This document shows positions 1 through 9,100 of a stretch of DNA of 64,000 nt, piece after piece. A program made the position numbers and the translations under genes. Where the stretch lies: assembly GCA_009781315.1 (NCBI GenBank), contig WQYI01000001.1, forward strand, positions 310,001 through 374,000, in the 5' to 3' direction. The notes beneath the pieces were generated by a model. The model made no database searches, was not told the origin of the DNA, and saw only the letters and a program-made list of their open reading frames with translations. Origin of the DNA: Candidatus Endomicrobium embiratermitis. GTDB taxonomy: Bacteria; Elusimicrobiota; Endomicrobiia; Endomicrobiales; Endomicrobiaceae. Each line of letters opens with the position of its first letter. Position 1 is the stretch's first letter.

Positions 1-1238
1 TCTTTTAAAACTTCGACTTTAAGTTCAAGATAGTCACCGGGTTTTACGGGCCTGCGGAACTTAACATTATCTATGGACATAAAATACGCAAGACAATTTC
101 TCATTTCGGGTCTTGACAAAAACATAACGCAGGACGTCTGCGCCATTGCTTCGACAATCAAAACGCCGGGCATTATCGGCGCTCCCGGGAAATGCCCCTG
201 AAAAAACCCTTCGTTTCCGCTCACGCATTTGTATCCTACGGCCTTTGAAGGATCCGCTTCGTTTATCTTCACTTTATCTATCATTATAAAAGGATATCTG
301 TGGGGAATAATTTGCAGCACTTCTTCGTGGCTTAATATTTTTTCGCCTGCGGCGGTTTGCGCAGCATCCGTCATTTTCGCCTCCGTATCTTTTTGTATAA
401 ACGCTTTTTTTACAAACTCTTTTACAAAACCTATATTATTTTGATGGCCGGGTTTATCTGCGACTATTTTAGCTTTTATAGGTTTTCCGGCAAGATATAA
501 ATCCCCTATCAAATCCAGAATTTTATGACGGACGAACTCATCCGTATATCTCAAAGGCTCTTTATTATGTATTCCGTCCAAAGACACAACTATGGCGTTG
601 TCAAGATTTCCGCCCAGCGCAAGCCCGTTTTTCTGCAGATATTCTATTTCGTAGTCAAAACAAAAAGTCTTAGCCGGAGCAAGTCCGTTTAAATAAATAT
701 CTTTATCTATATTTTCGAGGCAGAGTTTTTGCTCTTTTATATAAGGATGGTCAAAACCTATTGTACATTCTATTTCAAGTTTGTCCGACGGATAAGCTGA
801 AATTTTTGTTTTTCCCGCTTCAAAATGCACAGGTTCCTTTATAGTATAATACTCTTTAGGAGCGTCAAGTTCTTTAATGCCGCCTTCCGCAATAGTCTGC
901 GCAAAAATTTTCGCGCTGCCGTCTAAAATAGGCGGCTCGTTGTTGTTTATTTCAATTGCCAGATTGTCTATTCCCAGAGCAAAACACGCAGACATTATGT
1001 GTTCTATGGTATGGACTCTGGCGTTGTTTTTTTCTATGACGCTTCCCCTTACCGCCATTCCGACCGCGGTATTAGACCAAAGCGCCTCTATTTCTGTTTT
1101 TTCAGGCAAATCAACCCTTATAAACCTTATTCCGTAATTTGCCGCGGCAGGCTTAAATACGACCTTGCTTTTATTTCCGGTATGAAGTCCTATTCCCTCG
1201 ACAAAAACTTCTTTAGCTATCGTAGTCTGTTTCGCCAT
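1..1238 (-). CDS. lpxC/fabZ: LpxC-FabZ fusion: UDP-3-O-acyl-GlcNAc deacetylase / 3-hydroxyacyl-ACP dehydratase (3' end outside window)
   Basis: I translated this frame by hand because it runs off the left edge; about 412 residues are visible. Residues 1 to about 275 are LpxC, the zinc deacetylase that commits UDP-3-O-acyl-GlcNAc to lipid A: HTIEH at about 76-80 and HKILDLIGDL further on carry the zinc ligands. After a short linker comes FabZ, which dehydrates 3-hydroxyacyl-ACP: IIPHRYPF, then GHFPGAPIMPG with the catalytic His and VEAMAQ with the catalytic Glu. The ATG lies one base after the lpxD stop, so the two genes are translationally adjacent. LpxC-FabZ fusions are known in several Gram-negative phyla. 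Only the last few FabZ residues should be missing. Confidence 0.95.
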   Translation of the reverse strand, partial: MAKQTTIAKEVFVEGIGLHTGNKSKVVFKPAAANYGIRFIRVDLPEKTEIEALWSNTAVGMAVRGSVIEKNNARVHTIEHIMSACFALGIDNLAIEINNNEPPILDGSAKIFAQTIAEGGIKELDAPKEYYTIKEPVHFEAGKTKISAYPSDKLEIECTIGFDHPYIKEQKLCLENIDKDIYLNGLAPAKTFCFDYEIEYLQKNGLALGGNLDNAIVVSLDGIHNKEPLRYTDEFVRHKILDLIGDLYLAGKPIKAKIVADKPGHQNNIGFVKEFVKKAFIQKDTEAKMTDAAQTAAGEKILSHEEVLQIIPHRYPFIMIDKVKINEADPSKAVGYKCVSGNEGFFQGHFPGAPIMPGVLIVEAMAQTSCVMFLSRPEMRNCLAYFMSIDNVKFRRPVKPGDYLELKVEVLK

Positions 1239-1239
1239 T

Positions 1240-2274
1240 TTACTTTTTCCCGTCCTCTATTTCTTTTTTTATTTTTCTTATATCGTTGTACATTTCAGGA
1301 AGTTTTCTTAAAGTCGCTCTTATTTTTATGCTTTGTTTGAGTTCCGTTAAAGGATTCCCGCCAACTATCTCGCCGTCATGCAAATCCCCGCCGACTCCCG
1401 ACTGGCTTGATATTGTCACATTATTTCCTATTTTTATATGTCCTGCTATGCCGACTTGCGCGCCTATAGTCGCGTTATTTCCTATTTTGGCAGAACCCGC
1501 TATGCCGGTAAGCGCCACAATTATGCAGTTTTCGCCTATCTGAACATTATGCGCTATCATAACAAGATTATCTATCTTTGTGCCTTTTCCTATTCTGGTC
1601 GCGTCAACTGTAGCTCTGTCTATTGTAGTGTGTGCGCCTATTTCAACGTCATCGCCGATTTCAACTCTTCCTATCTGCGGAATTTTTTGGTTTACTCCGT
1701 CAACGGTCACAAAACCAAAACCGTCGCCTCCGATTACAACCGACGGCTGCAAAATAACTCTGTCGCCGGCAATTACGTTTTCCCTTATTACGACATTAGG
1801 GTAAAAAATACAATTTTTACCGACTTTTGAATTTTTACCTATATAGACATTCGGAAATATTTTTGTCCCGTCTCCAACCCAGGCGCCGTCTTCAATGACG
1901 ACATTCTGGCCGATATAGACATTCTCGCCTATATGCGCGTTATCCGAAATCGACGCGGAATTATGTATTTTAGGGGCTATTTCCGAAAGCCTTTCTTTGT
2001 CGATAATATTTAGAACGACGGAAAACGCAAATTGCGGATTTTTAACTTTAATAATTGTTTTACCGGCAAACTGACCCGCGTCCATATCCGCCGGAATAAA
2101 TATAACGCCTGCGTTTGTTTTTAAAGCGTCCTGAGTATATTTTAAGTTTCCCAAAAAAGAGACTTCCTCTTTTCGGGCTTCGGAAAGACCGTTTGCGCCG
2201 GTTATAATTTCGTCTTTATTTCCGGTTAATTCGCCTGAAACTATTTTCGAAAGCTCGTAAGCGGTAATTTTCAT
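1240..2274 (-). CDS. lpxD: UDP-3-O-(3-hydroxyacyl)glucosamine N-acyltransferase LpxD
   Basis: Third step of lipid A synthesis: transfers a hydroxyacyl chain from ACP to UDP-3-O-acylglucosamine in the cytoplasm. The 344-residue length is normal. An N-terminal uridine-binding domain (about 1-100) is followed by a long left-handed beta-helix of hexapeptide repeats (about 105-310). The catalytic His lies in [11 protein letters not shown] near residue 240, and GGDGFGF is typical of LpxD. The start has a good ribosome site (AAAGGA, 8 nt upstream). It sits in the order bamA-ompH-lpxD-lpxC/fabZ, the usual outer-membrane biogenesis arrangement. Confidence 0.96.
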   Translation of the reverse strand: MKITAYELSKIVSGELTGNKDEIITGANGLSEARKEEVSFLGNLKYTQDALKTNAGVIFIPADMDAGQFAGKTIIKVKNPQFAFSVVLNIIDKERLSEIAPKIHNSASISDNAHIGENVYIGQNVVIEDGAWVGDGTKIFPNVYIGKNSKVGKNCIFYPNVVIRENVIAGDRVILQPSVVIGGDGFGFVTVDGVNQKIPQIGRVEIGDDVEIGAHTTIDRATVDATRIGKGTKIDNLVMIAHNVQIGENCIIVALTGIAGSAKIGNNATIGAQVGIAGHIKIGNNVTISSQSGVGGDLHDGEIVGGNPLTELKQSIKIRATLRKLPEMYNDIRKIKKEIEDGKK

Positions 2275-2284
2275 TTAAAATCCT

Positions 2285-2400
2285 TTTTATCGTCATTGCG
2301 GACCTGTCCTGAGCAAAGTCGAAGGATTGACCCGCAATCCATTCTTTACGTTTTACGCGACCAACGTGGGTCCTCGATTAAAACACTCAAGAACGACAAA
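2285..2400. repeat. Interspersed intergenic repeat, GTCAT/GGATT type (copy 1)
   Basis: The ompH-lpxD gap begins with GTCATTGCGG and continues through an inward-facing CCGCAATCC, then a second half ending in AACGAC. The GTCAT...GGATT opening and ...GAC closing match the copies near 15587, 18180 and 60206. Similar GTCATTCC-GGAATCC repeats are common between genes in many bacteria. Confidence 0.6.
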
Positions 2401-2408
2401 AGAAAGAA

Positions 2409-3005
2409 TTAACGACCCGTTTTTGTCGATCTTTTTATAACTTCGTCGGTAATATCCTGGCAGTTCCCGTTTGTGCACAAAACGCTTTGTTTTTCCAGAA
2501 CTATTGTCGAACCGTATTTCTTTGAAATTTCATTTATTGAGGCTTCAATTTCTTTCAGCACTATTAGAGAATTGTTTTCTTCCATTCTGGCCATTTCGTC
2601 TTTAGTGCGTTTTGACAAGTCACTGATTTGTTCTTTTTGCTGTAAAAGAGATTTCTTTATTTCTTCATAACGCCCGGAAAGTTCGGACAAAAGCTGCTCG
2701 TCTTTTTTCTCTTCGGCTTCCACTATTTTCAAAGATATTTTCTTAATTTCTTCCTGCATATCTTTATACTGTTTAGACATATCTTCAAGAGCTGTTTTTC
2801 TTGTATTCGCGAAGCTCTTAAGCTCGGCTTTAAATTTTTCAGCCAGCGGATGAGCGGCAAAAACTTTGTCCATATCGACAAACAGTATGGACGTTTCATC
2901 TTTTTTATCTCTTTCAACCGCCCCGCTTAAGGGAATCTCAATGGCAACGGATTGAGAGCAGATTAATGTAAACAATAATAATGGCAATAATAATTTATTT
3001 GTCAT
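2409..3005 (-). CDS. OmpH/Skp-family periplasmic chaperone
   Basis: Predicted periplasmic holdase for unfolded outer-membrane proteins, next to its usual partner bamA. A signal peptide (about residues 1-21, ending near SQSVA) is followed by ILFVDMDKVFAAHP, the typical start of the mature Skp core. A long charged coiled coil (about 60-150) and a C-terminal Skp-like segment (EIEASINEISKKYGSTIVLEK) complete it. I chose the ATG at 3005 (198 aa); an in-frame ATG at 3017 would add four residues encoded by the adjacent repeat arm. No clear ribosome site is visible for either start, because the repeat element sits directly upstream. Confidence 0.85.
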   Translation of the reverse strand: MTNKLLLPLLLFTLICSQSVAIEIPLSGAVERDKKDETSILFVDMDKVFAAHPLAEKFKAELKSFANTRKTALEDMSKQYKDMQEEIKKISLKIVEAEEKKDEQLLSELSGRYEEIKKSLLQQKEQISDLSKRTKDEMARMEENNSLIVLKEIEASINEISKKYGSTIVLEKQSVLCTNGNCQDITDEVIKRSTKTGR

Positions 3006-3009
3006 AAAA

Positions 3010-3129
3010 ATTAACAATTTACAAATAACAAATTACATGAGTTTTTGCTTTGCAAAAACTTATTAACATGTTTCGGTTACGCCGAAACACAACAATTGGC
3101 AATTGAACTTTGTCATTTGTTAATTGTCG
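3010..3129. repeat. 7-mer arm element E1 (ATTAACA family)
   Basis: The left arm is four heptamers (ATTAACA ATTTACA AATAACA AATTACA, 3010-3037). The centre holds two mini-hairpins, at 3041-3059 and 3070-3088 (GTTTCGG-TTACG-CCGAAAC). The right arm (about 3092-3128) is an inverted heptamer run. It fills the whole gap between bamA and ompH. Confidence 0.85.
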
Positions 3130-5391
3130 TTAAAAAATGTTTCCTATCGTAAAATAAAACTGCTGCAAAGTTTGACCGGGTTCATGATTTAAGCCGTATC
3201 CCCAGTCAAGCCTTAAAGGGAACACCGGCGTTGCAAACCTTATTCCAAACCCGACGCCGGAACGTAAATTATTTGTGCCGGTCCCGAGAGAAAAATCTAT
3301 GTCTCCGAAATTCATCCAAGTTCCTCCTATATCGTAGAAAAACGCTCCCTGAAGAACGGTTCTTCCTTTTTCGGAAACTATAGGAAATTTATATTCGACG
3401 TTTAACACGCTCATAAATTGTCCGCCGTCAACGGGACCTATTTCGGTTCTATATTTATAACCTCTTACAGTATCGGCGCCGCCTACGTAAAATCTTTCAT
3501 AAATAGGAACGTCGTCTTGTCCTCCGTAAGGACCTATGGCTCCTAAATTTAAATTAAACGACAAAACAAATTTCCAAAATGTAGGCAAAAACCATGTGGA
3601 TTTAAACATTCCTTTAACAAAATTCACGTTTCCGCCGAAAGGACCGCCGGCCATCTGCAAGCTCAACAACTGCCTCTGCCCTCTTGACGGGTCAAAGATA
3701 TAATCTCTCGTGTCATAAGCTATCTGCCCGACAACGCTTGAAGTTATGTCCTTTGACAAATCTACGGCTTTGTTAAAATCAGCAAGTTCCGAACCGCTCA
3801 ATGTTATGTCGGTTAATTTTACGTTCTCATATGTGTAGCCGAACAAGAGCGATATGTAATCGCTTACTCTAGGGCCTACTTTAGTCGAAAAACCGAGCCT
3901 GTTTTCAGTATAGGCGTCAGTGGTGCTCGCGTAATCTCTTTTTCTTTGAATATTATACGCGCTTAAAGTCAAACTTGCGTTTTTATTGAATATCCAAGGC
4001 TCAGTCCAGTCTATTTCGTAATTTTGCCTTCTTGCTCCGAATTCCCACAACAAATTAAGCCTTTGCCCCAGACCGAAAAGATTCATATGCTGAAACTGTA
4101 TTGATCCTACAAACTGGTCAACCGAAGAATATCCGGCTCCCGCGGTAATCATTCCCGGCTTTCCCTCGGTTACGTTAAAGACCAAATCCATAATATCTGG
4201 AGAACTTGTAGGCAAAATCTGGGGTTCCGCCGATTCTATAAATCCCAGATTATAAATCCTTTCAATGCTTCTGCGCACTTTTCCCGCGGCAAGCACGCTG
4301 CCTTCTTTTACCAGAATTTCCCTTCTTATGACTTTTTCTTTAGTCGAAACAAGCCCGTCCACATAAATATTGCCCACATATACTACGGAATTTTCTCTTA
4401 TTGAAAGAGTAATATCGACAACGCCCTCTTTTGAACCTTTATCAAACGACGGCGCGACTACCGTATGCAGATAACCTTTATTGGAATAAATTTCGTAAAC
4501 TCCCTGTATGGATTCGTAAATTTTATCCTGTTGGAATATATCGCCTTTTTTCAGCTTTATAAGTTTATTCATTTCCTTATCGCTTACGGCAAAGTTTCCG
4601 TCGTAAGATATATTGCCAAGCTCGTATTTTACTCCCTCGCTTATATTTAATGTCAGAAACATCTTAGTGCGGTCTTCATTGTATGTGCTGGAAGTAGCGA
4701 TAATTTTAAAATCCATGAACCCGTTATTTTTATAAAAAGCTTCAATTGCTCTTAAGTCGGTCTGGAAAATATCTTCCTTAAAAATTTTATTTTCCTTTGT
4801 TTTCATCAGCTTCAGGATTTTTTTCTCTTTAAAAGCAATAACGCCTTCGATTTTTACCGCGCCTATGGTTATTTTATTGTTTTCCGTTATAAGAAAATTG
4901 ATTGTCATCTGGTTCGTCTCGGGATTGACCGTAGGATAAACGTCTATCTGAGAATCGGCATATCCCGCGTCTTTATACAAAGTGCTTATTTTTCTTTTAG
5001 TCTCTTCAAATTTTCCTAAATCGTAATACTCTTTTTCTTTTAAAACGCTTTCGCTTTTAAGTTTTCCTTTGGAAAATTGCTTATTTCCTTTAAAATCGAT
5101 TTTTTCCACATACGGTTTTTCCGAAACGATAAAAGTAAGCTTTCCCGTGGTTTTGTCAAAACGCACTTCAACGTCGTCAAAATATCCGAGTTCAAGAATC
5201 GAACGGACGTCTTCTCTTGTAATTTCCTGAGTATAATATTTTCCTTTTTTTGATTCTATCACGGAGATTACATTTTTCAATTTAACGTTTTTCAATCCGT
5301 CTATAACCACATTGGAAATCTTATCGGTATCGGCATGGGCAAATACAAAAAAGAACGTTAAAAATATTACTGCAAATAAACACTTTTTCAT
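3130..5391 (-). CDS. bamA: Outer-membrane protein assembly factor BamA
   Basis: Core Omp85 protein that inserts beta-barrel proteins into the outer membrane. 753 residues with a signal peptide (about 1-20). Five POTRA domains follow (about 24-400); the first begins KISNVVIDGLKNV. A 16-strand barrel makes up the rest, with the Omp85 hallmark VRGYKYRTEIG and a C-terminal phenylalanine (FYFTIGNIF), as barrel substrates usually have. It has its own promoter (5436-5464) and a GGAG ribosome site. Downstream are ompH, lpxD and lpxC/fabZ. Confident family call. Confidence 0.97.
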   Translation of the reverse strand: MKKCLFAVIFLTFFFVFAHADTDKISNVVIDGLKNVKLKNVISVIESKKGKYYTQEITREDVRSILELGYFDDVEVRFDKTTGKLTFIVSEKPYVEKIDFKGNKQFSKGKLKSESVLKEKEYYDLGKFEETKRKISTLYKDAGYADSQIDVYPTVNPETNQMTINFLITENNKITIGAVKIEGVIAFKEKKILKLMKTKENKIFKEDIFQTDLRAIEAFYKNNGFMDFKIIATSSTYNEDRTKMFLTLNISEGVKYELGNISYDGNFAVSDKEMNKLIKLKKGDIFQQDKIYESIQGVYEIYSNKGYLHTVVAPSFDKGSKEGVVDITLSIRENSVVYVGNIYVDGLVSTKEKVIRREILVKEGSVLAAGKVRRSIERIYNLGFIESAEPQILPTSSPDIMDLVFNVTEGKPGMITAGAGYSSVDQFVGSIQFQHMNLFGLGQRLNLLWEFGARRQNYEIDWTEPWIFNKNASLTLSAYNIQRKRDYASTTDAYTENRLGFSTKVGPRVSDYISLLFGYTYENVKLTDITLSGSELADFNKAVDLSKDITSSVVGQIAYDTRDYIFDPSRGQRQLLSLQMAGGPFGGNVNFVKGMFKSTWFLPTFWKFVLSFNLNLGAIGPYGGQDDVPIYERFYVGGADTVRGYKYRTEIGPVDGGQFMSVLNVEYKFPIVSEKGRTVLQGAFFYDIGGTWMNFGDIDFSLGTGTNNLRSGVGFGIRFATPVFPLRLDWGYGLNHEPGQTLQQFYFTIGNIF

Positions 5392-5435
5392 TTAAAAACT
5401 CCAAAGATATAAAACATGTAAATAATAATCAGTAT

Positions 5436-5464
5436 ATTTTATTAAAAATACATAAAAAATTCAA
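5436..5464 (-). promoter_or_regulatory. Promoter of bamA-ompH-lpxD-lpxC/fabZ
   Basis: Minus-strand TTGAAT, 17 bp, TAAAAT (-35 at 5459-5464, -10 at 5436-5441), about 40 nt before the bamA start and just past the mscL stem-loop. Confidence 0.6.
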
Positions 5465-5485
5465 TTAGAAACTATTTAAAAATCA

Positions 5486-5499
5486 GCGCAATATTGCGC
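5486..5499 (-). terminator. Stem-loop after mscL
   Basis: Perfect 14-bp palindrome GCGCAATATTGCGC followed on the minus strand by TGATTTTT, 10 nt after the mscL stop. The short stem and modest T-run make it a weak terminator candidate. Confidence 0.45.
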
Positions 5500-5508
5500 A
5501 AATTTTCA

Positions 5509-5982
5509 TTAGTTTTTACCTGACAAATCCGCGGTGCAATTGGGGCATTTTACGGCTTTTAAAGGTATATTTGTAAAGCAAAAAAGACATTCTTTAGCAT
5601 TTACCGGAACAGGAACAGGAGCATGTTTTAAATTGTTAATCGCTTTAATAAGAAGAAACACGCAAAAAGCCACTATTATAAAAGATATCGCAGTATTTAT
5701 GAATAATCCTATATTAACGGTTACAGCTCCGGCCTGCTGAGCTGCGGCAAGAGTAAGATAATGAGTATCGGCAACGGCTCCTTTACCGTGCTTTAATACT
5801 ATAAATAAATTTGAAAAATCTACATCTCCGAGCATTAATCCTATCGGCGGCATTATGATATCTTTAACAAGCGAATCCACAATTTTCCCGAAAGCCGCGC
5901 CTATAATTATGCCTACGGCCATATCTATTACGTTTCCTTTAACCGCAAAATCTCTGAATTCCTTGAAAAACGATTTAATCAT
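5509..5982 (-). CDS. mscL: Large-conductance mechanosensitive channel MscL with C-terminal zinc ribbon
   Basis: Tension-gated inner-membrane pore that releases solutes during osmotic downshock. 157 residues from the ATG at 5982, which has a GGATT ribosome site; an upstream in-frame ATG at 6078 only adds residues translated from repeat element E2. It begins [37 protein letters not shown], cited here as the family's TM1 pore helix (about 14-42), and has TM2 near 85-108. Instead of the usual charged C-terminal helix it ends in a two-CxxC knuckle (CLFCF...CPNC, about 134-150), which probably binds zinc. Confidence 0.93.
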   Translation of the reverse strand: MIKSFFKEFRDFAVKGNVIDMAVGIIIGAAFGKIVDSLVKDIIMPPIGLMLGDVDFSNLFIVLKHGKGAVADTHYLTLAAAQQAGAVTVNIGLFINTAISFIIVAFCVFLLIKAINNLKHAPVPVPVNAKECLFCFTNIPLKAVKCPNCTADLSGKN

Positions 5983-6000
5983 TTTAATCCTCTTTTTAAC

Positions 6001-6126
6001 GACAAAGTTAAAAGAGTAAAGTGTAAAGTGAAAATATTGTGTTTCGGCTTTGCCGAAACCTGTTATATGTTTTTGCAAAGCAAAAACTCATAATTTCAAC
6101 TTTAAACTTTTAACTTTTCACTTTGC
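6001..6126. repeat. 7-mer arm element E2 (GAAAAGT family)
   Basis: Left arm ACAAAGT TAAAAGA GTAAAGT GTAAAGT GAAAATA, then TTGTG. Two central hairpins follow (GTTTCGG-CTTTG-CCGAAAC at 6041-6059 and GTTTTTG-CAAAG-CAAAAAC at 6069-6087), then an inverted arm of TTTCAAC/TTTTCAC units. It fills the gap between tamB and mscL. Confidence 0.9.
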
Positions 6127-6131
6127 CTTCA

Positions 6132-9100
6132 CTAATTTGTCTTTTTCGCCGGCTGCCCGAAACGTATCTGGTGCTGAAGCATAAGTTTTCTGTCGGGCTG
6201 ATGCATGGAAGCTTCGGATTCAAGCTCGTAACTTCCGCTTAAAAACAAATTATTGGCAAGCCTGTATTTCATTTCTATCTCATGCTTTAAATCGAGCCTG
6301 CGTTCCAACTGGTCGTAACGGTCAAAAGTAAGCGAATATCCCAGCAAAAACTGGTTAGTAAGATTTTTTTCCAGAGAATATTTTGTCCCGAGCAGCAAAT
6401 TTACGAAAGACGTATCGTCTACAAGCGCGGGATCTCTGTCCGGAGCGACATACGATACCTTAAAATTGTCAACCAGCCCCGTACGCCTTAAAACCGTTCT
6501 GGTAAAAGGCGTTGCAAAATTTGTGTCAAACAAACGCAGAGCCTGCTGCCTTAAATCAAATTCCGTAATTATGCCTAAAAGAAGTTCTCTATTCCTGCGT
6601 TCCGTAGTCTGCTCGGTTTTTGTGAGTTTAGCTAAAGCCGTCTGGGAATCCATAGTCGGATCATCGCGCGAATAAAACCTGACATTTAAAGAGTTTATTT
6701 CAGACCTGTCTATTACAAGCCTTATGGCTTCTGACACGGACTTATTCGAAGAATACACTTCGCTTTCTCCCTCCGCGGTTATATATATTGAATGATCTTC
6801 CATTATTTCTACTTTGACATTGATTATATTGAACTCTATACCCAAATATTGTATGCTTCCTCTCTGGGAGTCAATAATCCCGCTTGCTCTTATATTGTTT
6901 TTGGTTCCTTTTAAAAATACGCTTCCGTTTATCCATGCGTCGGCAAAAGAATTTTCAAACCTCGTATTTTTCGCGGATTTAAGCTCCAAATCAAATTCCG
7001 TATCTTCGGGAAGAGCCGAATCTCCGCCGGAAGATTTATTTGCCGACGGAAAAGTAAAACGCGTATTTTCAAGAATTACCGTGCCCGCGATTTTAGGTTT
7101 TTCGGCAGATCCCGTCAATGTTATGTCAAAACGCGGTTCGCCGCTCGAATAATCCTGTAATAAGACTTTAGAACCTATAAAACTCGGTATCGCAAGTTCG
7201 GGAATTTTAACCGGAATGCCTTTATTTTCCGTAAAAAAGCGTAAATCAAACTTTTGCGGCGTAAAACCTTCCAAAAATACGGTTCCGGTTCCGGTAATTT
7301 TACCGGTCCCCGACTTGGCTGAAAGTTTGTTTAGCGTAATCAAATTATCAACAATCGAAATGTCCGCGTTAAAATCTTTGATTTTATCCAAATATCTCTT
7401 AACGTCCAAAGAACCGCCGGTTATGGTGAACTGTCCGTTATTTGAAATTTTATCGAAAGTGCCTTTAACGGATCCTTTTAAACTTAATTTGCCTGAAAGC
7501 GGTTCCACATACCCTTGTGAAATATATTTAAAAATTGTCATTTTAGGGTCTTCTATGGAGTAACTTATATTTACCGGCAGCTTCCTCATTTTATTTTTTA
7601 AAGTTGAATCTATCCAAAAAGGGAAAAAACCGCTTGCCAAAACGTTAATTTCGTTCTTTTTATAAATTACGGCTTTTTTTATTTCAGCCCTGTTGTCTTT
7701 GGAAACTATCTCGACTTCAAAATTGTCGTAAGGTATTTCGCTTATTGAACCGCCTGAAGACTGCGTTTTAATTGTCGCGGAAGGATTTGAAGGATTACCT
7801 TCAAAATCCACTCTGAGGTTTGCCGTTCCGGACATAGAAACGGGGATACCGAACGCGTCGGTAATAAAATCCAGACTTAAATCTTTTCCTTTGATATCTA
7901 TTTCTATATTGTCGCTGGCGATGCCGGAATTCATTACAAACAAAGATTTCTCATGCTCGACTATAAAATTTTTTATGAAAACCCCTTCGCCGAAGACAAC
8001 CGTTCCGGATGATTTGAATATATTAGGCTTTGAATTCGCGCTTGCAAATTCAAAAATTTTATTGTGAATATGATAATTAAATTCCGACTGTAAAAGCTTG
8101 TATCTGTTTATCCAAAAATTGTTGAGAGTTATAGTTCCTCTGTATTCCGACCCGCCTTTCTTCTTTTTCATGCTGCCTGACAAAATTACATTGCCGAAAA
8201 CGTCAACAGGACCTACGTGGGTATTTACAAGTTTAAGTTCAAGCCCGTACGAGCCTGTTTTCAAATTGAAACTGCCGCTCGGAGCTTTTATTTCGCTGTC
8301 GGCGATTTTTGCCGAAGCGGAGCTTAAAGAAATTTTATTTTTATATATTTCGAAATTCGATTTAAAACCGCTGATTTTGACATTTTTGACAGATGTATTT
8401 TCTCCGGTCAAAAACATTTTAAGGTGTTTTCTGCCGTTTCTTTGTATAAGAGTTCCGGAACCTGAAAAATCCCCTTTGACGGGAGTTACAAATCCTACGA
8501 ATTTATTTATTAGCTTCTCCGGAATTTTCTCGAAAACAATATTGAGTTTTCCGATTTTCGAATAAACCCCGCTTGCAGATATTCTTGTTTTATCGGAAAC
8601 CAAATCAAATTTTTTAACGCTGATTTTTCCGTTCCTGCTTATAAAATCCGCGTCAAAAGAAAACGGAATTCCTGAGTACTTGGCTTTTTTAATGTTTGCC
8701 GTAATTCGCGCCGACGGGTTTTGAAAACTGCCGTTAAGTTTCACGGCAGAATTCACAGCCGCGGACAATTCGGGATAAAAACCTTTAATATCCGTATTTT
8801 TAAAATTTATCGTTCCGGACAGGTTTTTCTTTACAAAATCAGCTTTGAAATTTCCCGACAAACCGTTTTCGGACTTTAACTCCGAAATCACAAATCTCTT
8901 TGTGGAAATTACAGAATCTGCCGAGAGCGCGGGAAAAGAAATTCCCGAAACGCTCACATTAGTGCCTTCAAATTTACCTTTGACTTCGCGGTTTCCCGCA
9001 AGAGTTCCGTTAAATAAAATTCTGCCGTTAAGTTTAGCGCCCGCGATTTTAATATCTTTCAAATTCATATCAAAAGACGAATCCGGACTGTCTTCCGTAA

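Noticed and set aside
5983-6078. Longer N-terminus for MscL
   Set aside because: The extra residues are a translation of repeat element E2; the ATG at 5982 has the ribosome site and matches the family start. The same reasoning trims EtfA, FabD and AckA.
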